Positions 1 to 8,638 are shown, numbered from the stretch's first letter. The stretch: DNA of 64,000 nucleotides from Pseudomonadota bacterium (GCA_023457435.1 JAEWLS010000045.1:1-64000); one strand, 5' to 3'. Notes: generated by a model not told the origin, from the sequence alone. Made by a program: numbers and translations.

Positions 1-1205
1 CGCACCGAGTTGTTGGAATTCTGGCCGGAAACGGTGCGATAGGCTTCCGAATCCCAGTCGGTGTCGTAGATCGGGAATTCGATGTCGGTATAGCCCTGAC
101 GCGCGAACTGGATCACGCGCTTGATCATGTTGTCGGGTACGAAGGCCTTGCGGGCGAGCCGGATCTCGCGCTTCAGCGCCGGGTTCTTATCCGGCGAGAA
201 GCAGTCGTCGCCGGAGCCTTCGCAATTCACGCAGGCTTTCAGCACCGCGCGCAGGTGCTTCTGGTTGACCTTGGAGCCTGTGACGAGGGCGGCGACCTTC
301 TGCTCCTCTTTCACCTTCCAGTCGATGTAATCCTCGATGTCGGGATGGTCGGCATCGACCACCACCATCTTGGCCGCCCGGCGCGTGGTGCCGCCGGACT
401 TGATCGCTCCCGCCGCGCGGTCGCCGATCTTGAGGAAGGACATCAGGCCCGACGACTTGCCGCCGCCGGACAGCTTCTCGTCCTCGGCGCGCAGGCGCGA
501 GAAATTCGAGCCGGTGCCGGAGCCGTATTTGAACAGGCGCGCCTCGCGCACCCACAAGTCCATAATGCCGCCCTCGTTGACGAGGTCGTCATTGATCGAC
601 TGGATGAAGCAGGCATGCGGCTGCGGATGCTCGTAGGCGCTCTCAGATTTGCGCAATTCGCCGCTCTGGTGATCGACGTAATAATGGCCCTGCGACGGAC
701 CGTCGATGCCATAGGCCCAGTGCAGGCCGGTGTTGAACCACTGCGGCGAGTTCGGCGCGACGCGCTGGGTCGCGAGCATATAGGCGAGCTCGTCGCGGAA
801 GGCGCGGGCATCGTCCTCGGACGCGAAGTAGCCACCCTTCCAGCCCCAGTAGGTCCAGGTGCCGGCGAGACGGTCGAACACCTGGCGGGCGTCGGTCTCG
901 GAGCCGTAGCGCTTGTCCTCGGGCAGCTTGGCGAGCTCGGCCTCGTCGGCCTCGGAGCGCCACAGGAAGGAGGGGACGGAATTCTCCTCGACGCGCTTTA
1001 GCCTGGCGGGCACGCCGGCCTTGCGGAAATACTTCTGGGCGAGGATGTCGGCGGCGACCTGGCTGAACTGCGCCGGCACGTCGATGTCGGCGAGGCGGAA
1101 CACGATCGAGCCGTCCGGATTCTTGATCTCGCTCGTCACCTTGCGGAACTCGACCTCCGCGTAGGCGTCCTGTCCGGGCTTGGTGAATCGCCGTTCGATG
1201 CGCAT
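1..1205 (-). CDS. nrdJ: B12-dependent ribonucleotide reductase, N-terminal part (runs off window)
   Basis: Adenosylcobalamin-dependent class II ribonucleotide reductase, which makes deoxyribonucleotides. About 401 residues are present; the rest lies beyond position 1. The frame starts MRIERRFTKPGQ at an ATG (1203-1205) preceded by GAGGA, and stays open to the window edge. Family-typical stretches are NSPQWFNTGLHWAYG near residue 150 and PHACFIQS near residue 190, the latter with a cysteine of the active-site region. The order and spacing fit alphaproteobacterial NrdJ rather than class I NrdA. The NrdR-type box at 1469-1486 suggests control by the NrdR repressor. Identity is from recognition of the protein, not a search. 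Confidence 0.93.
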   Translation of the reverse strand, partial: MRIERRFTKPGQDAYAEVEFRKVTSEIKNPDGSIVFRLADIDVPAQFSQVAADILAQKYFRKAGVPARLKRVEENSVPSFLWRSEADEAELAKLPEDKRYGSETDARQVFDRLAGTWTYWGWKGGYFASEDDARAFRDELAYMLATQRVAPNSPQWFNTGLHWAYGIDGPSQGHYYVDHQSGELRKSESAYEHPQPHACFIQSINDDLVNEGGIMDLWVREARLFKYGSGTGSNFSRLRAEDEKLSGGGKSSGLMSFLKIGDRAAGAIKSGGTTRRAAKMVVVDADHPDIEDYIDWKVKEEQKVAALVTGSKVNQKHLRAVLKACVNCEGSGDDCFSPDKNPALKREIRLARKAFVPDNMIKRVIQFARQGYTDIEFPIYDTDWDSEAYRTVSGQNSNNSV

Positions 1206-1810
1206 CGTGTCCGTCCTCAGTCCCTATATGTAGCGGCTTCCGCGAGCGCGTCCCTCGTCGAGCGCCCGCTGCCGCACAATCCCTGCCTGTGCCTCCGGCT
1301 CCCACGGCCTTCGGCGTCCCACTCCTGCCCGTTCCGCCCTGGCGCAGCACCTGCATCGCATGACGCAGACACGGCGCCGCCGGCCGGAACCGGCATTCGA
1401 ACCCACCAGGATGTTGGCGATACCTCGCTGGAGGCGGTCACCGTATCTGGCATCCACTCAGCGGCTTCAACACTAAATATAGTGTTTATACCGCAATTTT
1501 CACCGCTGTCTCCTGACACTCCGCGACAGCAGAACGCGGCACACGACATGGCTCCGCAAGCTTGCACGAATGCAGGCGCGGCGCGCTTTGGAATGTCGTG
1601 GTTGCCTGGAGAACCTGGCCGGTACAAACCGCTCCGGCCACGCCCGTCATGGGCGCATGACCTATAAGAGTCGACTCGCCCCGGAGCGTCAAGGAGTCGT
1701 TTGTGCGACTTTGATGACACCCAAGATGTTGTGGTGGAGGGGTGTGGATATCGGGGAGCGAAGTGCCGGCGACAGCGGCATCGGGCCGCTGACGCAGCGT
1801 CATTCCAGCG
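1206..1810. other. 605-bp intergenic region and nrdJ leader, no gene seen
   Basis: No convincing coding sequence. The part from 1206 to 1468 would be a leader of about 260 nt on the nrdJ transcript. I looked there for cobalamin riboswitch signatures and did not find them. Farther out, 1630-1688 can fold: CGCTCCGG (1630-1637) pairs with CCGGAGCG (1681-1688) around an inner hairpin (gccc 1642-1645 with gggc 1651-1654). A DnaA-box-like TGTGGATAT lies at 1743-1751, one mismatch from consensus, probably by chance. Confidence 0.5.
1469..1486 (-). promoter_or_regulatory. NrdR box in the nrdJ promoter
   Basis: The 18-bp near-palindrome AACACTAAATATAGTGTT matches the published NrdR box pattern (aCaCwAtATaTwGtGt) at 15 of 16 positions. 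On the nrdJ strand it overlaps TATATT, a possible -10 element. NrdR usually binds two boxes about 15 bp apart; I see no clear second box. Confidence 0.75.
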
Positions 1811-2302
1811 CTATGCGGGGACCTTGCGCGGGTCCATCGCGAAGCTCGCGATCAGCTCGCCAAGGTCGGGCTCGTTGACCCGCCGCGCGGCCTCGGCCGG
1901 TGTGAACCAGTCGCGACGCCGCTGCTTGCGCTCCGGCCACTTGTCGGCGACCCGGTCGACTTCGAGCGGGAAAACGCGGACCTCGCAAGGCCACTCGTCG
2001 CCGGTTTCCAGCTGCTTGTCGTAATAGAAGCGGCCGATCTCCGTGCGCGCGATCGACCCGCTCAGGCCGGCCTCTTCAGCTGCCTCGCGTGCTGCCGCCT
2101 GGCACAACTCCTCGGCCCGCTCCGGCCAGCCCTTGGGCAGCACCCACCGGCCGGTTCCGCGACTGGTGATCAGCATGACCTCGACGCCGCGCTCGGTGAG
2201 GCGCCATGGCAGCGCGGCCACCTGCACGCGACAAGGCTCGCCGCCGAACATGCGCCGCAGCCGGTCGAACCAGCGATTGCGAGTGGAATGAGAGATGACC
2301 AT
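1811..2302 (-). CDS. NUDIX hydrolase
   Basis: A 163-residue NUDIX hydrolase, which would cleave a nucleoside diphosphate linked to another group. The NUDIX box G-x5-E-x7-R-E-x2-E-E-x-G-L is complete at residues 58-80 (GWPERAE, then REAAEEAGL), so the metal site is intact. It is preceded by VLPKGW, common in the DIPP/MutT-like group. Substrate cannot be told from sequence: diphosphoinositol polyphosphate, dinucleoside polyphosphate or oxidised nucleotides are all possible. It stands alone, with a gap of over 200 bp on each side. Confidence 0.88.
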   Translation of the reverse strand: MVISHSTRNRWFDRLRRMFGGEPCRVQVAALPWRLTERGVEVMLITSRGTGRWVLPKGWPERAEELCQAAAREAAEEAGLSGSIARTEIGRFYYDKQLETGDEWPCEVRVFPLEVDRVADKWPERKQRRRDWFTPAEAARRVNEPDLGELIASFAMDPRKVPA

Positions 2303-2518
2303 TGCCCTGGAAGCGCCCGGAAGTCCTTTGCAAGCTTAGGAAAAACGCGGTTAACGGGTTGTTATTGCGGCCCAAAGCCGCAAACGCAACTTCAAACCGC
2401 GCACACGCGAATCTGTTCCCTGGGCGAAAGGGTGGCCCAAGTGGCTTGCGCGAGCCTGTGAGTCAGGCTGCGGCGGGGTCGGTCTAGAGCCGAGATTCGC
2501 GGCGAAGGCGAGGAGACG

Positions 2519-3016
2519 CTACCCGCTGTGGCCCTCTGCAATCGGCTTCTGGTAGGTGAAGCCGAGATCCCAGGGGAAGTAGATCCAGGTGTCCTGGGAC
2601 ACTTCGGTCACGAACGAATCGACGAGCGGCCGGCCCTTCGGCTTGGCGTAGACAGTGGCGAAATGCGCCTTGGGAAGCATGGCCCGCACGACGGCGGCCG
2701 TCTTGCCGGTGTCGGTCAGGTCGTCGACGATCAGCACGCCTTCGCCGCCATTCTCGAGCAGCGACGGCGTGATGTCCTTCAGAACCCTGAGGTCACCTTG
2801 CGCGGTGTAGTCGTGGTAGGACGCCACGCTGACGGTCTCGATCACGCGGATGCCAAGTTCGCGCGAGATGACCGCGGCGGGCACCAGCCCACCGCGGGTG
2901 ATGCAGACGATGGCGTGCCATTTGCCGTTGCTGCCTGCCAGACGCCACGCCAGCGCACGGGCGTCGCGATGGAACTGGTCCCACGATACCGGGAAGGCCT
3001 TTTCGGGAAGCGACAT
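2519..3016 (-). CDS. gpt: Xanthine-guanine phosphoribosyltransferase
   Basis: Purine salvage enzyme that joins xanthine or guanine to PRPP; 165 residues, the usual length. The PRPP-binding loop VLIVDDLTDTGKT is at residues 94-106, and CITRGGLVPA near residue 38 is typical of the family. The ATG at 3014-3016 was chosen because GGAG lies just upstream and the protein then begins MSLPEKAFPVSWDQFH; an upstream GTG at 3052 would add 12 residues and lacks such support. It belongs to the same nucleotide economy as the pur genes farther right, but is not linked to them. Confidence 0.92.
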   Translation of the reverse strand: MSLPEKAFPVSWDQFHRDARALAWRLAGSNGKWHAIVCITRGGLVPAAVISRELGIRVIETVSVASYHDYTAQGDLRVLKDITPSLLENGGEGVLIVDDLTDTGKTAAVVRAMLPKAHFATVYAKPKGRPLVDSFVTEVSQDTWIYFPWDLGFTYQKPIAEGHSG

Positions 3017-3110
3017 CGCACGCACTCCGGGCGAGGGGAATGCGCCTCGCACTAGCTGGACTCTCGGCCTGCGCGCAAGGCCCGTAGGCCTTGCTGCACA
3101 GTGTTTCCGC

Positions 3111-3941
3111 TCAGCGCGACATCAAGGTGGCGACCGGCATGGACGACAGAAGCGTCCGTGTCGCGCCGCCGAAGAAGAACTCCTTGAGCCAGGACTGGCT
3201 GTAGGCGCCCATCACCAGTAGGTCCGCGCCGCTCCCGGCGAGGTGGTTTTCGATGGTGGCGCCGGCGGAGAGACCGGCCGAGACTTCGGTGACGACGGTG
3301 GCCTTGACGCCGTGGCGGCGAAGCGCCTCGGCTATGTCGGCGCCTGCAAGCTCGTCCGGGTCTCCCGGCTCGCTGCGGGGATCGACGCACAGGATCGAGA
3401 CGGCGTCGGCCTCGACCAGGAAGGGCAGGGCGTCGAATGCGGCGCGGGCCGCCTCGGCGCTGCCGTTCCAGGCGACCACCGCCTTGCGGAACCGCGTGTC
3501 GACCGTGCCGGAGAAGGGCACGAACAGCACCGGGCGTCCAGTCTCGAAAACCAGCGTTTCACCGCTTGGGAATGGCACGGCCCCATCCGGGTCGGCTTGC
3601 TGGACGACGACCAGGTCCGCGGCGCGCGCGGCGCGGGCAACGGAACGCGTGCTGTCGCCCGAAAACCCCTCCGCATTCTTCCATGACACGGTCGACGCAT
3701 AGGGGCTGGCGTCGAACGCCGCCTTCAGCTGGCGCGAATTGTCCCGCGCGACGGTAATCGAGGCCTCCAGCATGCCTGTATCGGGAAAACCCATCGGCGA
3801 AGCCGTCGGCATCGGCAGCGCCTCGGCATGAATCGCGCCGAGTTGCGCACCGAACCGCCTGGACAGCGGTGCGGCGACCGCCAGCACGCGCTCCATGTCG
3901 GTCTGTCCGTTTACGATGGCGAGGATTGTCTTCGGCTGCAT
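3111..3941 (-). CDS. Universal stress protein, two UspA domains
   Basis: A 276-residue tandem UspA protein. The first domain opens with KTILAIVNGQTDMERVL and the second starts near residue 150 with RKAVVAWNGSAEAARA. The second ends with LLVMGAYSQSWLKEFFFGGATRTLL, which matches the ATP-binding G-x2-G-x9-G(S/T) signature in outline. Such proteins are cytoplasmic and respond to stress or energy state. The exact role is not readable. It is a single-gene unit between gpt and the hydroxylase, with no obvious partner. Confidence 0.85.
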   Translation of the reverse strand: MQPKTILAIVNGQTDMERVLAVAAPLSRRFGAQLGAIHAEALPMPTASPMGFPDTGMLEASITVARDNSRQLKAAFDASPYASTVSWKNAEGFSGDSTRSVARAARAADLVVVQQADPDGAVPFPSGETLVFETGRPVLFVPFSGTVDTRFRKAVVAWNGSAEAARAAFDALPFLVEADAVSILCVDPRSEPGDPDELAGADIAEALRRHGVKATVVTEVSAGLSAGATIENHLAGSGADLLVMGAYSQSWLKEFFFGGATRTLLSSMPVATLMSR

Positions 3942-4006
3942 GGGGTGCTCCGGCGTCTGCGTTGCGAACTACATGACAGGATAGCAGCTTGGCGTATCGA
4001 CCGCGA

Positions 4007-5227
4007 TCAGGCCAGAAGCTCGCGGGAGACATGTTCCGGCCGCACGCCGAGACCGACGGCCCGCGCAAGCAGGCGCTGCATCGGCGGCAGGTGCTGGGCG
4101 AGCCGCAGCGGCAGCGGCGCCGACGCGTCGCGACGGCCGGACACCAGCGGCGCGAGAAGCTGATTCTGGATCCGCACCTGCGCGAACTGCGTGGCCTTCG
4201 TCGGCCACAGGCGCCGACGCCGGATCGCGTCGAGGTCGCCCGCGCTGAGATCGCCGCGCCGGAGTTTTGGCGCGAGCAAATTCGCGGTGGCGACGGCGTC
4301 CTGGATGGCGAGGTTGATGCCGACGCCGCCGATCGGCGACATCGCGTGCGCCGCGTCGCCGATGCACAGCAGCCCCGGCTTCGACCACGCGTCCAGCCGG
4401 TTAACCGCAACCGTCAGCAGCTTGACCTGATCCCAGTCGACGAGGGCTTCGATGTCCGAGCCGACATGCGGCGCCGCGTCGAGCACGCGCTGGCGCAGCA
4501 CCGGCAGGCCTTGCGCCTTCAGCGCGTCGAGACCGCCCTTGGCGATGACGAAGGCGCACTGCCAGTAGCTGCCCCGGTCGATGGTGATCACCGCGGTGCC
4601 GGGCGCCGCGTTGATCAGGCTGTCGGCGACGCGTTCGCCGCTGCGCGGCAGCGCGAACCACAGAACGTCGATCGGCGCGCCGAGATCGCGCGGCACAAGG
4701 CCCGCGGCGGCACGCACGTCGGAATGGCGACCGTCGGCCGCGATGGTGAGCCGCGCCCCGATGTCGACCGGCCCGTCGGCCGCCACCGCCCGCAGCCCGC
4801 GCACCGCGCCGCCTTCGACGCGCAGGCTCTCGGCCCTCGCCGACATCATCAGCGAGAACCGCGGCAGCCTGCGCGCCTCGGACGCGACGAAGTCGAGGAA
4901 CTCCCACTGCGGCATGAAGGCGATGAACGGCGCGGCGACCGGCAGCCGACGCATGTCGGCAATCTCGAGCCGCTCGCCGCGCCAGCGCATGCCGATCCGG
5001 TCGAGACGCTCATGCGAGCGCCGCAGGAACGCCTCGAGCATGCCAAGCTCGCGGAAGATCTCCAGCGTCGACGGGTGGACGGTATCGCCGCGAAAGTCGC
5101 GCAGGAAATCGGCGTGCTTCTCGAGCACCAGCGTTTCGAGGCCGGCGCGGGCGAACAGCAGGCCCGCGATCATGCCAGCCGGTCCGCCGCCGGCGACGAG
5201 CACGTCGACCGTTCGAGGCGCGCTCAT
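4007..5227 (-). CDS. FAD-dependent aromatic hydroxylase-like monooxygenase
   Basis: A 406-residue group A flavoprotein monooxygenase. It has the FAD dinucleotide motif VAGGGPAGMIAG at residues 11-22 and the second FAD motif CIGDAAHAMSPIGGVGIN near residue 300. The family takes NAD(P)H and O2 to hydroxylate aromatic substrates (PheA/TfdB and p-hydroxybenzoate hydroxylase type). The substrate is unknown. Its ATG overlaps the stop of the CinA-like gene (ATGA at 5224-5227), so the two are probably translated together from one transcript; the functional link is unclear. Confidence 0.85.
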   Translation of the reverse strand: MSAPRTVDVLVAGGGPAGMIAGLLFARAGLETLVLEKHADFLRDFRGDTVHPSTLEIFRELGMLEAFLRRSHERLDRIGMRWRGERLEIADMRRLPVAAPFIAFMPQWEFLDFVASEARRLPRFSLMMSARAESLRVEGGAVRGLRAVAADGPVDIGARLTIAADGRHSDVRAAAGLVPRDLGAPIDVLWFALPRSGERVADSLINAAPGTAVITIDRGSYWQCAFVIAKGGLDALKAQGLPVLRQRVLDAAPHVGSDIEALVDWDQVKLLTVAVNRLDAWSKPGLLCIGDAAHAMSPIGGVGINLAIQDAVATANLLAPKLRRGDLSAGDLDAIRRRRLWPTKATQFAQVRIQNQLLAPLVSGRRDASAPLPLRLAQHLPPMQRLLARAVGLGVRPEHVSRELLA

Positions 5228-5967
5228 CGCTGCGACGCGGCGATATCGGCGAGCATCGCCTCGATCTCGGCCTTCGCGGCGGCGAGCCTGTCCGCGTCGC
5301 GGGCGCGCACGACGAGCTCGGTCCAGAACCTGCCGTCCTGGTACTTCGGGTAGGAGCCGATGATGGTTTCCGGGTTGGCCTTCTGTATGGCGCCGAGAAG
5401 GTCGCCGATCGTGCCTTCGCCATAGGGACAGTGGACCATGTCCGACAGGAGCTTCGCGCCGGTCTTCAGCGTCGGCACGACATTGTCGAGCATGGCCTGG
5501 AAGATCGCCGGCACGCCCGCCATCACATGCACGTTGCCGATGCGAAAGCCGGGCGCCAGCGACACCGGATTGTCGATGTGGGTCGCGCCGAACGGCATCC
5601 GCGCCATGCGCTTGCGGGCGTCGGTGTACTCCATGCCGCGCGCCGCGTAGTGCGCTTCCAGCATCGAATAGGCCTTCGGGTCGTAGTCGCAGGCGACGCC
5701 GAAGGCGGCCGCGACCGCATCCGCCGTGATGTCGTCATGCGTCGGCCCGATGCCGCCGGTGGTGAACACGTAGGTGTAGCGGGCGCGAAGCGCATTGACG
5801 GCGGCGACGATGTCGGCCTGCTCGTCGGCGACGATGCGGACCTCGCGCAGGTCGATGCCGATCGCCGTCATGATGTCGGCGAGATGGCCGATGTTCCTGT
5901 CCTTGGTGCGCCCCGACAGGATCTCGTCGCCGATCACCGCCATCGCCGCGGTCACGATTTCAGCCAT
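5224..5967 (-). CDS. CinA-like molybdopterin-binding domain protein
   Basis: A 247-residue protein with the MoCF_biosynth fold, seen in AVIGDEILSGRTKDRN near the start and in the TTGGIGPTHDD loop. It lacks the C-terminal nicotinamide-nucleotide amidase domain of full-length CinA, as is usual for the short alphaproteobacterial form. The function of this short form is not established; a nucleotide-diphosphate pyrophosphatase activity like that of CinA is possible. The ATG at 5965-5967 has GAGGGAA upstream; a longer frame to 6009 adds 14 unlikely residues. It is first in a two-gene unit with the monooxygenase. Confidence 0.82.
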   Translation of the reverse strand: MAEIVTAAMAVIGDEILSGRTKDRNIGHLADIMTAIGIDLREVRIVADEQADIVAAVNALRARYTYVFTTGGIGPTHDDITADAVAAAFGVACDYDPKAYSMLEAHYAARGMEYTDARKRMARMPFGATHIDNPVSLAPGFRIGNVHVMAGVPAIFQAMLDNVVPTLKTGAKLLSDMVHCPYGEGTIGDLLGAIQKANPETIIGSYPKYQDGRFWTELVVRARDADRLAAAKAEIEAMLADIAASQR

Positions 5968-6157
5968 CGAATTTCCCTCGCAGGCCCTCGCTTGGACCGG
6001 AACCGGCAATACGCCCGGCCGCGCCGTGCGGCAATGGGGCGCGCCCGCGGGCCTGCGCGGCTCACACCGCCGCCACCTTGTTCGTAAAGATTGCTTGGAT
6101 TAAACCGCCGCTTTTTGGTATTCGGAAGCGTCGCGACATTCAGGGAGTTGCCGGGAC

Positions 6158-6622
6158 TTGCAGCGCATTACGGGATCCATACTGGCCGTCTGGCCGCCGA
6201 TCGTGCTGCTGTGCATGAACCTGACCATCACGCTGCTGCCGGTGTTCTGGACGCCCGTGCGCATCCTTGCCGGCATCGGCCTGCTGATCTCGATCGTCGA
6301 CATCACCGCGCGCATCAAGGATTCGCGCAGGGTCATGGTGACGCTGGCCGCCGCGCCGGGCCTGCTGCCGCGCCACATCTCGCGCTACAAGCGTTCGTGG
6401 TGCCAGCGCACGGTGCTCGAATGGTCGGCCTACGGCGCGCTCGGCGAGAATGCGCGCAAATATGTGGCCGGCCAGTACGCCTCGATGGGCTACCGCTTCT
6501 TCCACATCTTTCCCGACCGGGCCTTCACCCGCGACAGCCCGTTCCTCAAGCTGAACTTCTACCGCAGCCTGGTCGGCGGAACGCCGGCCATCCGCATGGA
6601 TATCCGCGACCCGGCGGAATAG
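6158..6622 (+). CDS. Small membrane protein of unknown function
   Basis: A 154-residue protein I do not recognise. The N-terminal half has two hydrophobic stretches (roughly residues 8-30 and 34-48) likely to cross the inner membrane. The rest is polar and probably cytoplasmic, with YKRSWCQRTVLEWSAYGALG near the middle. It starts at a TTG with GGGAG upstream; I see no ATG that would keep the first membrane segment. The next gene, a membrane-anchored hydrolase, starts 4 bp after its stop, so the two are likely co-transcribed. Confidence 0.65.
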   Translation: MQRITGSILAVWPPIVLLCMNLTITLLPVFWTPVRILAGIGLLISIVDITARIKDSRRVMVTLAAAPGLLPRHISRYKRSWCQRTVLEWSAYGALGENARKYVAGQYASMGYRFFHIFPDRAFTRDSPFLKLNFYRSLVGGTPAIRMDIRDPAE

Positions 6623-6625
6623 CGC

Positions 6626-7624
6626 GTGGGTCTCGTCGGAGTTATCGCCGCGATACTGGCCGCAGTGCTGGTCGCGGCGTTTCTCGTCGTGCTCTATCTG
6701 CTGTGGGTCAGCTTCCGCATACGCCGCCGCGCCGAGCGGCTGGTGCCGCCGCCGGGCCGCTTCGTCACCGTCGACGGCAACCGCATCCACTATTTCGAGC
6801 GCGGCGACGGCCCGCCGATCCTGATGGTGCACGGCCTCGGCGGAACGCAGTTCCATTTCGCGCCGCTGATCGCCGGCCTGGAGCGCGATTTCCGCGTCGT
6901 CGCCGTCGACCGACCGGGCTCGGGATATTCGACGCGGCGCGGCGACAAGCCCGGCAGCCCCATCGAGCAGGCCGCGTTCCTGACGCGTTTCATGGACGCC
7001 GTCGGGCTGGACAGACCGCTGGTCGTCGGCCACTCGCTCGGCGGCGCCGTGTCGCTGGCGCTGGCGCTCGACCATCCCGACCGCGTCGCCGGCCTCGTGC
7101 TGATCTCGCCGCTGACGCAACACGACGCGCGGCCGGTGCCGCCGGCCTTCGCGCCCCTCAATTTGCGCAAACCGTGGCTGCGGCGGCTGATCGCCGAAAC
7201 CGTCTCCGCCCCGAACGCGATGAAGCTTGCGCCGCAGACGCTGGATTTCGTGTTCGGTCCGCAGCAGCCGCCGGCCGACTACGCCATTGCCGGCGGCGGC
7301 ATGGCGGCGCTGCGGCCGAGCCACTTCTACGCCGCCTCGACCGACTTCGTGGCGATCCGCAACACGATGCGGCGCCTGCAATCGCGCTATGGCGAACTGG
7401 CTATGCCGGTCGGGCTCGCCTTCGGCACGGCGGACCGCGTCATCGACGCGGAGCGGCAGGGCAGGCCGCTGCAGGGCCAGATCGCGGGCCTCGACGCGGT
7501 GTTCCTCGACGGCGTCGGCCACATGCCGCAATATTCGCACGCGGCCGAGATCGTCGCGCTGATCCGCCGCGTCGCCGCGAAAGCCTTCGCTGGGGGTGCA
7601 GCCGGGGGTAGCGCCGGTGGGTGA
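6626..7624 (+). CDS. Membrane-anchored alpha/beta hydrolase
   Basis: A 332-residue alpha/beta-fold hydrolase with an N-terminal hydrophobic anchor (about residues 4-30). The catalytic serine is S137 in VGHSLGG, the oxyanion region is MVHGLGG, and the likely acid and histidine lie in FGTADRVID and GVGHMPQYS. The anchor and following RIRRR suggest a signal-anchor protein; which side of the membrane the domain faces is not certain. It starts with GTG 4 bp after the small membrane protein. The C-terminal tail is Gly/Ala-rich. Substrate unknown; esterase or lipase-like activity is the default reading. Confidence 0.82.
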   Translation: MGLVGVIAAILAAVLVAAFLVVLYLLWVSFRIRRRAERLVPPPGRFVTVDGNRIHYFERGDGPPILMVHGLGGTQFHFAPLIAGLERDFRVVAVDRPGSGYSTRRGDKPGSPIEQAAFLTRFMDAVGLDRPLVVGHSLGGAVSLALALDHPDRVAGLVLISPLTQHDARPVPPAFAPLNLRKPWLRRLIAETVSAPNAMKLAPQTLDFVFGPQQPPADYAIAGGGMAALRPSHFYAASTDFVAIRNTMRRLQSRYGELAMPVGLAFGTADRVIDAERQGRPLQGQIAGLDAVFLDGVGHMPQYSHAAEIVALIRRVAAKAFAGGAAGGSAGG

Positions 7625-8168
7625 GGCGAAGCGGCGCCGACAGGCGGGCGCGCCGGCCTCGCCCTGCCGCACCTGTACGCTGTGCTGCTCGATCCTCGAG
7701 ATCGAGGCGCTCGCCAAGCCGATGTACGTGCCCTGCCGGCATTTGGCGGAGCAGGGCTGCGGCATATACGGGCAGCCGGAACGGCCGCAGGTGTGCGCCG
7801 GCTTCCGCTGCCTGCACGTCGTGGCGCAGGAGGCGCGCGCCCCCGACCGCCACGCCATCCCGCATCCGGCCGACTGCGGCGCCTATCTGGCGCGCGACCC
7901 GCTGTCGAAGCGCATCGCCGTCTTCGTCGACCCGGCGCGGCCGGAGCGCTGGAAGGCGACGGCGCTGCCGGCCTATCTGCGGCCGTTCCTGCGCTCCGGC
8001 TTCGCCGTTGAGATCTACGACCGCGGCAGGCGGATGGAGATCGCCAGCGCGCCGCTGTTCGAGGAGGTGCTGCGCATGGACTACGTCGCCTTCGCCGAGC
8101 GGGAAGGGCGGCCGCTCGACTTCCCGAGCTATCGCGACGCGCATCCGGCGCCGGCGACCGGCGCGTGA
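7617..8168 (+). CDS. YkgJ-type cysteine cluster protein
   Basis: About 183 residues, with a CxxCxxCC cluster at residues 17-24 (CRTCTLCC) and further cysteines in YVPCRHLAEQGCGIY and PQVCAGFRCL. This matches the zinc- or iron-sulfur-binding YkgJ family, whose function is unknown. The start is uncertain: GTG 7617 gives an 8-bp overlap with the hydrolase stop, GTG 7596 would add seven residues. It is the last gene before the mobile element and is read with the two genes upstream. Confidence 0.8.
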   Translation: MGEAKRRRQAGAPASPCRTCTLCCSILEIEALAKPMYVPCRHLAEQGCGIYGQPERPQVCAGFRCLHVVAQEARAPDRHAIPHPADCGAYLARDPLSKRIAVFVDPARPERWKATALPAYLRPFLRSGFAVEIYDRGRRMEIASAPLFEEVLRMDYVAFAEREGRPLDFPSYRDAHPAPATGA

Positions 8169-8231
8169 CGAACGCCACGGGCGCTGCAGACCGCTTCAAT
8201 CTCGCCGCGAAACGGTCTAGGTGTCGGCCGT

Positions 8232-8272
8232 TGCGGGCGTGGCGAAACCGGTAGACGCAAGGGACTTAAAAT
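8232..8272 (+). repeat. attL core: 5' half of tRNA-Leu left by integration
   Basis: Identical over 41 bp to 19875-19915. It runs from one base before the tRNA through the anticodon loop (ending cttaaaat) and then diverges into element sequence (gctggcgc). It has no 3' half, so it cannot make a tRNA. It is the original chromosomal 5' end of the gene. Confidence 0.93.
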
Positions 8273-8389
8273 GCTGGCGCAACTATCTGCGCTCGTACCG
8301 TAATGTCTGCCAACGTCCGGATTTCCACAGGCTTTAATTACTCTCCGCTTGCCTTTGTCTGGTTTAATCCGGCCTGATGCTGTCCCGTT

Positions 8390-8410
8390 CGGTGCCAACC
8401 TCGGTGCCAA
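8390..8410 (+). repeat. Paired CGGTGCCAA repeats, probable left arm integrase sites
   Basis: CGGTGCCAA occurs at 8390-8398 and 8402-8410, 12 bp apart, about 118 bp inside attL. The same 9-mer is paired at the other end (19803 and 19814) in the same orientation. This fits arm-type binding sites for the integrase N-terminal domain. Confidence 0.7.
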
Positions 8411-8431
8411 AAAGAGGGCGGAGATCAGGTC

Positions 8432-8638
8432 GTGATTCCTTCACACGAGGTTATCGTCGACGGGGTTCATGCTGCGTATCGCGACGGGCTGAGCGCCGCT
8501 CAGGAACTAGGCCGTGAGCATGTCACCGCAAATCCGAAGGCTCAGGTCCGGATCGAAACCACCTATGGACAGATACGCGCATGGGTGTTTGAGCGCGAAC
8601 TGGATGCCTGGGTCGAAACCACAGCTGCTGGCAGCTAG
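8432..8638 (+). CDS. Hypothetical protein, 68 residues
   Basis: Small soluble protein I do not recognise, starting at a GTG and ending with the base before the next ATG. Its sequence (IRIETTYGQIRAWVFEREL-like in the middle) suggests a short alpha/beta fold and has no membrane segment. It is the leftmost gene of the element and is co-directional and directly adjacent to the 271-residue membrane protein. The pair forms an accessory unit outside the virion and regulation genes. Confidence 0.5.
   Translation: MIPSHEVIVDGVHAAYRDGLSAAQELGREHVTANPKAQVRIETTYGQIRAWVFERELDAWVETTAAGS

Noticed and set aside
1206..1468. Possible cobalamin riboswitch in the nrdJ leader
   Set aside because: B12 control would make sense, but I found neither the usual B12 box nor the conserved GCCCCCGCAACTG core. 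The segment AGCCGGAGGCACAGGC is only a weak resemblance.
5968..6157. Small gene between the CinA-like gene and the membrane protein
   Set aside because: Only shadow frames of GC-rich sequence; the stretch around 6090-6125 is AT-richer and looks like a promoter region rather than coding DNA.
8233..8272. Left tRNA-Leu copy as a functional tRNA gene
   Set aside because: It stops after the anticodon loop; the following bases do not complete the anticodon stem, T arm or acceptor.
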